62,136 bases of DNA from Domibacillus indicus (lineage in GTDB: Bacteria; Bacillota; Bacilli; Bacillales; Domibacillaceae): the NCBI RefSeq assembly GCF_023715895.1, contig NZ_JAMBOO010000024.1, positions 1-62,136 of the forward strand. Direction: 5' to 3'. A program made the position numbers and the translations under genes. Within the stretch, counting starts at the first letter, position 1. Every line of letters begins with the position of its first letter. Under the pieces are notes generated by a model. That model was not told the DNA's origin. It worked only from the letters and a program-made list of their open reading frames with translations, and did no database searches. Positions 53,901 to 61,025 of this stretch are shown in pieces.

Positions 53901-54566
53901 CCGCGGTTTACAACATACCACAACCCTTATACGCTGGAACCTGTCCGAACAGGCACAAATGTGGTGCTCAGGAACCCGTTTGGCAGTGAATACAGAGAAT
54001 TTGTTTTGGTTATGCATGACGGTGTTCGTTTAGAAGATAAGCACGGCAAAGTGATTATCGATCCACTGGACGGCGTCATTCCAGAACCTGATCCTGAAGA
54101 CGATGAAGTAGACACCTATGATTTCGGGTCACGCGGCTTCAACTATCGGACAGAGCGGTTAATTAACCGTTTTAGAAAATATCCAGTTTTAGGTGACTTA
54201 TTTAGCTCAAAGGTTCACGGTGATCCGGCCACACCTGTTTTCGAAGCATATCCAGGTGATCCTGTCGTTATTCGGCTCACTACTCCATCAGAACGCAGAA
54301 GAGCCCATACATTTCATCTGCACGGCCATAATTGGAAATTTGACCCGAGAGATATTGAATCCCGTATTGATTCATACACCGGTCATATGGTTGCCGGTGT
54401 CACAGAAGACCTGCTTTTAATTGGCGGTGCTGGAGGAACGTATAACTATCCAGGGGATTATATGTACCGGGCCGGCAACATTCGCTGGGATATCGAGCAG
54501 GGCATGTGGGGGATTATTCGGGTCCATGATAAAATCCAGCCTCATTTACCTTCACTAGATAAATGA
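50916..54566 (+). CDS. mnxG: MnxG-like giant multicopper oxidase
   Basis: 1216 aa, the size of Mn(II)-oxidising MnxG of marine Bacillus spores, with repeated cupredoxin domains (each restarts with a V-V-x-N-x-x-G-D-H-D/N-P-x-G type element, at about residues 20, 450 and 850). Copper-binding motifs: FHYHVHQW near 283, HCHLYPHFEAGMW near 332, FFHDHLFPV near 572, HSFNVHGLKW near 718 and HTFHLHGHNW near 1131. MnxG oxidises Mn(II) to Mn(IV) oxide on spores; here that is inferred from similarity. AAGGAGGG site. It directly follows the frameshifted small gene. No mnxA-D genes are seen. Confidence 0.88.
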   Translation: MIRRYHVVAIPIRIVVNNFGDHNPDGRMYVLKENEAKVKELVRKNPFTPVELIEPLTIRANEGDTVEILFENQLPFAAGMHFQDLDYNVLTSDGANVGFNPSSLAECGEKLLYKLDATYEGICFFTDVGNVSSTEEGSSIQGLFGTLLVERRGSWWTDPVTGGPINSGVFADVHHPFLPSFREYAWFFHDEMEVDDLTGNRPLNPMTNQESESFHGLNYRYEPLHNRLKLIEEGVVSPELEGEEVHHDSWVFGDPATPILRGYRDDPAVVRLIHAGSKETHVFHYHVHQWLRDPGNINSEIVDAQAISPQSHYSVQPLYGLGSMQGAIGDVIIHCHLYPHFEAGMWGINRIFDTLQDGSQCYPNGTPIAPLQPLPDRPCPPCPTKEKPGFPNFIPGKVGCKAPRPPLGIVGGRGMTELEKNAAVPNARPGAVFADSCLGNPVVLEFNVSVIDLPLVYNKQGWNDPKGRIYVKDEDIEDVLSGKKEPEPLVLHVPAGSCVRINFTNRLSHILDGDAFQLVTRTYEVGFHVHFVKFDVLVSDGANVGWNYDSAILPGETGRYEWYADTELKAFFFHDHLFPVSHQQHGIFGSCVIQPRFSTFLDSRTGEETDHGTQVTVAHPLIPDYRDFALFVQDFALLFDKDGCPIQPPQFPGSLEDPGIFAVNYKNEPLQFRLGKDCDPAYSFSSYVNGDPVTPILRAYEGDSIRIRLLQGAHEESHSFNVHGLKWKSERPSNDAQIRSQQHIGISESFTFEMDIPRAGDYLWAFETEEDIWNGTWGLIRAYDQEVEHLIPLPDRLLPEPRTKPLPEVTGKPPALADPQSTLPPEAPHNPPVRKYSIVAFQTPIVYNSFGDHDPYGIVFALEEDVEDILRGKKKPDPLVLRGNAGDLLEVTLTSRLKPDLFPFPDGIHPYPPVKEQAFYPPSLRISLHVNMLDYDVTTSSGDTVGFNPDQTVGPGETITYRWHVQDAMGTCAMWDMADLRNHRSFGTFGAFIAEPRFTTYHNPYTLEPVRTGTNVVLRNPFGSEYREFVLVMHDGVRLEDKHGKVIIDPLDGVIPEPDPEDDEVDTYDFGSRGFNYRTERLINRFRKYPVLGDLFSSKVHGDPATPVFEAYPGDPVVIRLTTPSERRRAHTFHLHGHNWKFDPRDIESRIDSYTGHMVAGVTEDLLLIGGAGGTYNYPGDYMYRAGNIRWDIEQGMWGIIRVHDKIQPHLPSLDK

Positions 54567-54578
54567 CATATGAATAAA

Positions 54579-54597
54579 GGACTGTCAAAGACAGTCC
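54579..54597 (+). terminator. hairpin after mnxG
   Basis: GGACTGTC-AAA-GACAGTCC, 8-bp stem without a strong T-run. A second, GC-rich hairpin (CCCCCGAG/CTCCGGGGG) with a T-run lies at 54698-54737. Confidence 0.6.
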
Positions 54598-54697
54598 AAA
54601 ATAAATTGATACGAAAATTGTTTAGTTTTACACCCGTTTGGACAAAAATAAATAAGGGAACAGAAGCACGTTTTTTCTGTTTTTTCTTTTTTTGCCG

Positions 54698-54737
54698 GCC
54701 CCCGAGACAGCTCCGGGGGCTTCTCTGTTTTTACTCC
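54698..54737 (+). terminator. GC-rich terminator
   Basis: GCCCCCGAG pairs with CTCCGGGGGC, followed by TTCTCTGTTTTT. Confidence 0.75.
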
Positions 54738-54753
54738 TGCTTCACTAAATATA

Positions 54754-54942
54754 TTAATGAGGTTCTACATTAAATTTTTCAGCTACTCGCCGGTATCCGC
54801 CCATTTCACTTGATAAGTAAAGTTCAACCGCCTTCAGCTTAACTTCTGCAGAATAAGTTTGTTTTCTCCCCATATAAAAATCCCCTCCAAGTAGATAGTA
54901 GCGTTGCTTTCTTATAACTGTCTACTTAAAGGGGAGCATATC
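54754..54942 (-). mobile_element. truncated IS3-family element
   Basis: On the minus strand the end GATATGCTCCCCTTTAAGT and the first 39 codons of OrfA (54873-54754; MGRKQTYSAEVKLKAVELYL) match the element that starts at 62011. It stops after VAEKFNVEPH; the rest of the element is lost. Confidence 0.75.
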
Positions 54943-55049
54943 GGATAATTTCAGTATGATGCTTCACAATTCCCCTTAATACACACAAGACAAAACAAGT
55001 GTATAATGAAATCCAGAACCTTCTACGTCATAAAACAGGAGTAACTTTT

Positions 55050-55838
55050 ATGAGTGACAATATTTCAGACATTGATTACAAACAAGTAATTGAGTATGCT
55101 TTAGAACCTTTAATTATTCATTCACAGCTAAAAATTATCTATGTTAATCGTGCAGCCGAAATATTCTTTAGGGCTTCAAAAGAAGAAATTATCGGAGCAA
55201 GCCCTTTAGATATTTTTAAGGAGTCATCCAAATCAGCAATAGACAAAAGAATACAAAATGCTTATGAACGGCCAGCTAATGTAATTGAAGAAACAATATA
55301 TCGAATGGATGGTACAACAGTTGATGTAGAATTATACTGCCATCCTGTGTTACTGGGTAATACAAAATCTATCCAGACATATGTAAGAGATATAACAGAA
55401 AGAAAAGCAGCTGAGAAAAAACAAAAAGAAATGATAAGTCAAATAAACGAGTTATCATCAACTATAGTTCCAATATTGGAGGGGGTTGCGGTACTTCCTT
55501 TATTGGGTGCTTTTGATGAAGAACGAGCAAGACAACTTTTAGAAAGAGTCCCAGAAAACGTACAAAAACAAAGTATAAAGTGCCTAATTATAGATTTCTC
55601 TGCTATTTATAACTTAGATTCTCTTGTAGCGGAATATATTTTTAAAATTAGTACCGTATTATCGCTGCTTGGTGTACGTTCTATCATCACAGGTTTAAGA
55701 CCCGAATTAACCTTAGTTGCCGTACAACTAGGTATAAATTTCAATTCCACACCCACTGTTTCAACTGTAAAAGCTGCACTTCACTTACTAGGTGTAGAGC
55801 ACAATGAAGATTCATTAATCCAAACGGAAAACAAGTAA
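55050..55838 (+). CDS. PAS-STAS stress-signalling protein (YtvA/RsbR-like)
   Basis: 262 aa. PAS domain about residues 10-120 (PLIIHSQLKIIYVNRAAEIF ... YVRDITERKAAEKK), linker helix, STAS domain (VAVLPLLGAFDEERARQLLE ... CLIIDFSAIYNLDSLVAEYI ... ITGLRPELTLVAVQ). The layout is that of stressosome sensor YtvA, but the flavin-binding Cys motif of LOV domains is absent, so it is not a blue-light receptor by that chemistry. At the two RsbT phosphorylation positions of RsbR it has Glu (GAFDE) and Ser (NLDS). ATG 55050 is 8 nt from AGGAG; a TATAAT lies at 55002. A single gene with its own terminator. Confidence 0.85.
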   Translation: MSDNISDIDYKQVIEYALEPLIIHSQLKIIYVNRAAEIFFRASKEEIIGASPLDIFKESSKSAIDKRIQNAYERPANVIEETIYRMDGTTVDVELYCHPVLLGNTKSIQTYVRDITERKAAEKKQKEMISQINELSSTIVPILEGVAVLPLLGAFDEERARQLLERVPENVQKQSIKCLIIDFSAIYNLDSLVAEYIFKISTVLSLLGVRSIITGLRPELTLVAVQLGINFNSTPTVSTVKAALHLLGVEHNEDSLIQTENK

Positions 55839-55853
55839 AGCAAAGAATGTAGG

Positions 55854-55884
55854 AAGCAATGTGACGAAACATTGCTTTTTTTAT
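55854..55884 (+). terminator. terminator after PAS-STAS gene
   Basis: AAGCAATGT and exact complement, then T7. Confidence 0.88.
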
Positions 55885-56159
55885 TTTTGGATTTATCTCT
55901 TCAAATAACCTGCACCATTAGTTGAAGAAGAAAAGATGGAGTAAATATAATCTTGTTTATATTTACTCGTTTGTTTTGTACGTGATCTTTAAAGGCTTAT
56001 CAAAATGAATAAGATATATATTTTCATTCTGTCGCTTGACAAGATTAACTATGAATAATTCCATCTTATGTCAACTCTAAATCCTAGAGAATCCGCGTCG
56101 CATCAGCGTTTTTCCGTTATAGGATTGTTCCTTTTGATAATTGGAAAGCCGTTTCGTTT

Positions 56160-56990
56160 ATGCAGGACACGCCTTTAGCCGTTGGTACGGCTGCATTTGG
56201 CTATGTATATTCGTGTTTGATGGCGCGGACAGCTGCGTGTAGCCGGATGTGCAATCGGACGGGCAAACGCTATATAATCATACTGCCGGAAAACTGCAGC
56301 ACACCCTCGACTTTTTTAAGCGTAGACGGCCCAGGCCCTCACTACACTTGTAATCGGCCCGCTACCGTCCTGCAGCACGGATTTAATACCGTGTGGTTTA
56401 AGTTCCTATAACAACAGGAAAATAACGCAGAACACGGTTTCACGTTAAACCACCTACCCTATATCTTGTCTATTGTCGTGGTGCTATTCCCACGGCCTTT
56501 TTTATACGGATTATTGAACATTGAGGCAGCCGGCCTACATCGTTTTTAATACGAGGCATACGATAATTTAACGGGCGGTAGTGATGTCCATGTGAACCTC
56601 CAGCAACTAGCGAGTGGTCAACGCATACGGCGGTTTATACGTATATTCTTCTCTGAGTACCGATTAAACATGGCGACATTTCACCACTCGCATATCTACC
56701 ATCGTTTATTGCCGCGGGGCCTCCCGCGGCCTTTTTTGTGTATTCGGTTTATCTTCGCATCAAAGCAGGTAAACGTTATCATGTGGCACACACTTGCCAC
56801 ATCTCCTAAACTCTATATAGTTCGTCTTGTTCGCTGCGGAGTCGCGTCCGCAGCCTTATTTGTGCGCTATTACAGGCGACTTTCGATCGAGCCTACTTAT
56901 AAAAACTTAATTGCCTCAATGACGCAAATCATTTTGTGTTGCATCAATTGCAGTTCCAACTACATTCATCACAATCGTTGATGCAACACT
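56160..56990 (+). other. gene-less array of terminator-like hairpins, array 1
   Basis: No credible gene is found in 55885-57375. Stem-loops occur every 50-150 bp: AGCCGT/ACGGCT (56177), CACGG/CCGTG (56375), CGTGG/CCACG + CTTTTTT (56477-56503), GCCGCGGG/CCCGCGGC + CTTTTTT (56711-56737), TGTGGC/GCCACA (56783), GCTGCGGA/TCCGCAGC + CTTATTT (56833-56863), GTTGCATCAA/TTGATGCAAC (56938-56987). There is also a 9-bp pair 56610-56618 with 56683-56691. Between the stems a C/T-rich element like CCACnTC recurs. A matching array is at 59700-60115. Confidence 0.55.
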
Positions 56991-57105
56991 TAAAAATACT
57001 TTCTCTTTTTATGGAAACTTTAGATTCAGACATAATTAACCTCCATAAATTTAATAACCTAACTATACCGTCTAGACGTTTTTTGCAAATTAAATAATTT
57101 TCCTT

Positions 57106-57170
57106 GTTTTTGGGCGGTAGCTGGCTGGGGGTGCAAGGGCGAGCCAGTGCATTGGATAGATCAATAAAGC
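57106..57170 (+). repeat. direct repeat flanking the L,D-transpeptidase gene, left
   Basis: About 65 bp (core TAGCTGGCTG, GAGCC, GCATTG, TAGAT, AATAAAGC) match 57992-58059 in the same orientation, roughly three quarters identical by eye. Confidence 0.6.
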
Positions 57171-57288
57171 GAGTTACTACATTTACTTTTTTTACCTAAA
57201 ATGTAATCATTTTTTATATTTAAATTTCGTCACATTTGAAAATTTCGTAATATAATTGTAATAATATATTTTTTAAAATTTTAAAAAG

Positions 57289-57364
57289 ATAAAGGCAAAC
57301 CATTCAAAAGATTGGGACGCAAAGCTACAGGTCTAAGGTTTTAAACTATGATGGCTGGGTTGCA
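57289..57364 (+). promoter_or_regulatory. class I c-di-GMP riboswitch (GEMM-I)
   Basis: Aptamer landmarks in order: AAAGGCAAACC, stem ATTC-AAAAG-ATTGGG, GGGACGCAAAGCTACAGGTC and TAAGG, a second stem, then GATGGCTGGGTTGC. It ends only 7 nt before the AGGAG site of the L,D-transpeptidase gene, so control of translation is likely. A TATAAT lies at 57251-57256. Confidence 0.92.
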
Positions 57365-57390
57365 AAATCATAGGAGTGGTATATTTGTTG

Positions 57391-57945
57391 ATGAAAAAGT
57401 TATTCAAAAACCTATTTGTAGTATTAACGTCATTAGCACTGGGCATAAGTATTCTAGCCACGAAAGCGGAAGCTAGTAATGAAAAAAACAATGACCTTAT
57501 CATAGTCAACAAAGCTTATAATAAGATGGTGTTTATTAACGATGGGTTTATTGAAATGGTTGCACCAGTAGGGACAGGCCGCACATGGGATCTCACCCCT
57601 GTCGGGCAGTTTAAAGTGGTGAATATGGTCAAAAATAGACCTTATTACAAAAAAAATATCGCTGGTGGTTCACCAAATAATCCTCTTGGCGCACGATGGA
57701 TTGGCTTCAGTGTACCGGGAAATTGGGGAACAGAAACAGGAAATGTATTTGCACTCCACGGAACCAATCAACCGGCCTCTATTGGTGGTTACGTTAGTTC
57801 TGGATGTATCAGAATGTATAACAGCGATATTATTAAGCTATATGATAAAGTCGCTAATGGAACACCCGTGACAATTACTTATTCATACAAATCATTTCAA
57901 GCATTGGCAAAAATGTATGGCTATTCGATAAAAGGTTTTAGGTAA
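57391..57945 (+). CDS. secreted L,D-transpeptidase (YkuD domain)
   Basis: 184 aa. Signal peptide about residues 1-28 (MKKLFKNLFVVLTSLALGIS, cleavage after AEA). The YkuD catalytic signature is HGTNQPASIGGYVSSGCIRM with His and Cys as catalytic residues. It makes 3-3 cross-links or attaches proteins in peptidoglycan outside the membrane. Starts at TTG 57385 (8 nt from AGGAG) or ATG 57391 are both possible. Expression is under the c-di-GMP-I riboswitch directly upstream, linking wall modification to c-di-GMP. It has its own terminator at 57950. Confidence 0.92.
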   Translation: MKKLFKNLFVVLTSLALGISILATKAEASNEKNNDLIIVNKAYNKMVFINDGFIEMVAPVGTGRTWDLTPVGQFKVVNMVKNRPYYKKNIAGGSPNNPLGARWIGFSVPGNWGTETGNVFALHGTNQPASIGGYVSSGCIRMYNSDIIKLYDKVANGTPVTITYSYKSFQALAKMYGYSIKGFR

Positions 57946-57949
57946 TTCT

Positions 57950-57979
57950 AGAGCGGCTTATATTTAGGTCGCTCTTTTT
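57950..57979 (+). terminator. terminator after L,D-transpeptidase
   Basis: AGAGCG/CGCTCT stem followed by TTTTTG. Confidence 0.75.
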
Positions 57980-57991
57980 GTGCGTTCTTCT

Positions 57992-58059
57992 CTTGTTTTT
58001 GGCCGATAGCTGGCTGAGGTTGTGGGGACGAGCCCCAGCATTGCGTAGATTAATAAAGC
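57992..58059 (+). repeat. direct repeat flanking the L,D-transpeptidase gene, right
   Basis: Second copy of the 57106-57170 element. Confidence 0.6.
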
Positions 58060-58165
58060 TTACGATCGGCAGCACAGGCGATTTTTGGCGGCACACTGGC
58101 CGCAGCAAGCTCATTCCATGTTCCTTTATACAAATTACCGCTTTAAAATTGTCTACTTTCTTTAT

Positions 58166-58224
58166 TAACCTGTCAGTAAAGTGTTTGGCACTCAAAATGA
58201 ATTTCGCGCAATAATGTACTTATG
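58166..58224 (+). repeat. dispersed repeat R1, partial copy F
   Basis: CCTGTCAGTAAAGTGTTTGG, AATGAATTTCGCG and AATGTACTTA match 7107-7165. It lies just before the start of the unrecognised gene at 58239. Confidence 0.5.
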
Positions 58225-58238
58225 CAGAAGATCGGCTT

Positions 58239-58583
58239 GTGCGCAAAGTTTTAGGGTATTGGTATTTCATCGTACCGGGAACGAATGATACATTCAGCTA
58301 CATGGAAGGGATCTATACACATAGGTTAACACCTAACTACTCCATTGAAGTGGGCAAGCGCAGCACGAAGCCGGGATATGCGGTGCTCAATCTGTCTACA
58401 TTCTACTCCGTTACTTATCAAGTGATGGATCTGCTTTATCAGCAGGTTCCACTGGCCAATCTATATATGGAACGATTAAAGGACCGTTGGATCATTTATA
58501 TAAAAGACGTACGGTTAACTGGTGTTTCGGTTGAATTAGCTGACTTCATTAAATGTTCGGCTCAACAGGGGCGTGTATATTAA
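58239..58583 (+). CDS. unrecognised protein, probably 5'-truncated
   Basis: 114 aa from GTG 58239 without a ribosome site. The sequence looks genuinely coding (FIVPGTNDTFSYMEGIYTHR, YAVLNLSTFYSVTYQVMDLL), but no family was recognised. A piece of repeat R1 abuts its beginning, so the original 5' end may have been lost. Confidence 0.45.
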   Translation: MRKVLGYWYFIVPGTNDTFSYMEGIYTHRLTPNYSIEVGKRSTKPGYAVLNLSTFYSVTYQVMDLLYQQVPLANLYMERLKDRWIIYIKDVRLTGVSVELADFIKCSAQQGRVY

Positions 58584-58740
58584 GGAAGGGCTGCGAAAAA
58601 GAGAAGAACAGAGAGAATTAAGACCTTAGCGCCTAACCCCCACAAACTCGAAGATTTTGAAGAAGAATACGGTGCTCATTTTTTGTTCAAAACCAGTATC
58701 TGAACCTGTGTTTGAAAAAGATTAACAGTAAGACCAGTGA

Positions 58741-58775
58741 AAAAGCCCGTCGAAAGTTCTCGAACGGGCTACTTC
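58741..58775 (-). terminator. terminator of the DUF2512 gene
   Basis: AGCCCGTTCG/CGACGGGCT stem followed by T5 on the minus strand, 100 bp beyond the gene. The remaining 58584-58873 shows nothing else. Confidence 0.7.
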
Positions 58776-58873
58776 GTTGTTCTATTTAGGTTTTTATTCA
58801 TTAGCTTGTAAAATAAAAGAATAGAATCTCTTATGATAATGCGTGCTGCCATAAGAATCTCCTACTTTACATA

Positions 58874-59284
58874 TTACTCGATACGAGAGTGAGCACGTTT
58901 TTCATCAAATACATGTCTATCAAGATATTTATGGAAGAACCACTCACCAACTGCTATAGCAATCGCTGAGATAAAAGAAGCTGCTAGAACATCTCCATCA
59001 TTGATAAATAGTGATTTACCCATAAGCCAAACGACAAAGAACGTCAATACTGCATCTAATACAGTCGCCATACTATTTCTCTTGGAGTGATCTGCATTAC
59101 GCTCACGATCGTCACCTGCTTTACGGAATACAAGCAAGTCCCCAACGACATAAGCGAGAATTGTAAGAACAGCACTGATAAGGAGCGTATCACTGAACTC
59201 TCCGTCGTAAATTCCAGTGAGTACAATCCCAAGTACGACTGCGACCATCACAAATTTAATAATAAGTGCTTTTACATGATCCAT
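58874..59284 (-). CDS. DUF2512 membrane protein (YndM-like)
   Basis: 136 aa, four membrane helices (about residues 5-25, 30-50, 73-93 and 98-118), with the typical AYVVGDLLVF and FFHKYLDRHV parts. The role of DUF2512 is unknown; family members are common in spore-forming Bacillaceae. The second Met (59284) has the better distance to AAGGAGG. Confidence 0.87.
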   Translation of the reverse strand: MDHVKALIIKFVMVAVVLGIVLTGIYDGEFSDTLLISAVLTILAYVVGDLLVFRKAGDDRERNADHSKRNSMATVLDAVLTFFVVWLMGKSLFINDGDVLAASFISAIAIAVGEWFFHKYLDRHVFDEKRAHSRIE

Positions 59285-59699
59285 GTTCATTTCCTCCTTT
59301 TTCTTTAATGCTCAATTAATACCCCAAATAGAAATAATAAACACCTACTTTGTTTTTTAATATCCTTGGTATGAAAAAATTTTTTAAGATTAACTAGTCA
59401 TTTTCCTGTACCTATCCTTTACAGACAATAAGCTGCATGTGACCGACCTTTCCGAACGGTCTCATGCAAGTATGAGGAGTCTTTTATCTTTTTCGTGTTG
59501 GGAGTGCTTACGTTCTTCCCAATGGTAAAGTTGCATACGGGATACAACGACTTGTTCCGTAATTTCTGAATAGTTTACGCAAGATAATATCGTTCATCTA
59601 GCGGTGGCCTGTTTGCTGCGTTCTTTCTTACATTTTGTCCTCTGTTTGATACCACTGTTAATTTCAATGCGTGTAGTTTCGATGTTTATATGTCGGTAA

Positions 59700-60115
59700 A
59701 TTTTTTTCTTTTGTGGTTTACCTTCTTATAACAGTGGGTAAGTAAATAATGTGGTAACCACACCACCTCCTGATGATTTTTTGTTTGCTACATATTGATT
59801 ACTAGTTGCTCTTTGCTGCGGATCTTACCGCGGCCTTTTTTATGCATAGCGCCCATCGCGACATTATTTTTGCTCTGTTGTTTATAGTTTGGTTAAACAG
59901 GTAATGCTAAGCATGGTTTTCGAGTACCACCCAGCCTCTCATTACTCTTTTCTTGCTGCGGATGACATACTGCAGCTTTTTTTTATTTATGGTTTGATTT
60001 ACTGACAGAATGGGGAACAAATAAACCATGTAGCTAAGGGACACCTCATCAGCCCTAAAAAGTTACATAACTCCATGCCATTTGCCACGGATTTGCTTCC
60101 GTGGCTTCTTTATGC
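59700..60115 (+). other. gene-less array of terminator-like hairpins, array 2
   Basis: In 59285-60647 no credible gene is found. Hairpins: GCTGCGG/CCGCGGC + CTTTTTT (59815-59842), GCTGC/GCAGC + T8 (59955-59986), GCCACGGA/TCCGTGGC + TTCTTT (60084-60112). Each is preceded by an element like TAAAnnATG...CCACCTC. The stems share sequence with those of array 1 (GCTGCGG...CCGC). The stretch 60116-60600 contains only AT-rich DNA and short repeats such as AACGCCGTAC. Confidence 0.55.
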
Positions 60116-60612
60116 TGTCAACTCTAACTCCTGGATTACATGATGACTATCTTCATAAACAAATCGATCTAGGCTCTTATTCAGCATACTATTGTAGAAG
60201 CGGTCAAGTTACGGATATGCTCCGTTTTTGTACGTATAAAAGCCACTAATAGAGCGCTCACACAGACATTCTCAACGTCTTGTTTATTAAACGCCGTACT
60301 TATAGTTCATGTTTTTTGCCTTATAAACGCCGTACATCTTGCTCACAAGCAGCTCCTCTCAGCCAATAGTTGACGATATTAGTAATTTGAAGAGTCGGAA
60401 AAACGTAAGTGCCGCTGCAGGCTTGTGTAAAAATACATTTTGTATGCTTTTAACCACGCCTCGCTTTGGACTAAAAGTTATCACTATTTATAAGCAGTTT
60501 TTAAGCATTAATTTGCGCAATAGGAATAAAAGAGGCTTATGATTATCTCGTTCACAATCATGAGTCACTTTTTTATTCAATATTTTATTAATAAATTGTA
60601 TAATTATAAAAA

Positions 60613-60629
60613 GTTCTCATTTCGAGAAC
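60613..60629. promoter_or_regulatory. palindrome before truncated small gene
   Basis: GTTCTC-ATTTC-GAGAAC, near copy of 8746-8762. Confidence 0.5.
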
Positions 60630-60647
60630 TCTCTTGGGAGGGCTAAT

Positions 60648-60728
60648 ATGGATGACGCCATGTACTGCCTTGCAAAGGATTCTGTTGATTATTATGTGTA
60701 TGGAAACACCGATGAAGAAGGAGAGTGA
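60648..60728 (+). CDS. 26-aa truncated paralog of the 8795 protein
   Basis: GGGAGGG site and ATG 60648; MDDAMYCLAKDSVDYYVYGN then TDEEGE and a stop. It matches the first 18 residues of the 62-aa protein at 8795 and then ends. The region 60729-61025 has no further gene. Confidence 0.45.
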   Translation: MDDAMYCLAKDSVDYYVYGNTDEEGE

Positions 60729-61025
60729 GCTAACCTCCTTCTTCCCTTAAACAGCAACAACCTCATTGCGGCTCTTTTAATAAAATTTATGTATTTCTTC
60801 CTAACAAAACACAAGCTACTATTTATATTGGATTACGAATTAAATTTTATATTTCACTTTTTAATTAATGCATCCCATTAGCTGAAGGACAAAAGGCAGT
60901 TAAACACTAATAACACACGCCATAAGGTAAAACCTATCGAGACATGAAATATTAATTTTCTTAGTAATGTGTTTAATAAAAATCAGCAAAATTCTTTGAA
61001 AGCACCTACAAAGGGGGAAGACGAA

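Noticed and set aside
55050-55838. Blue-light LOV receptor identity for the PAS-STAS protein
   Set aside because: The layout resembles YtvA, but the conserved GxNCRFLQ flavin-adduct motif is not present.
56160-56981. Open frames of 83 and 129 codons in the hairpin array
   Set aside because: They run through the GC-rich stems and T-runs, lack ribosome sites and show no protein-like pattern.
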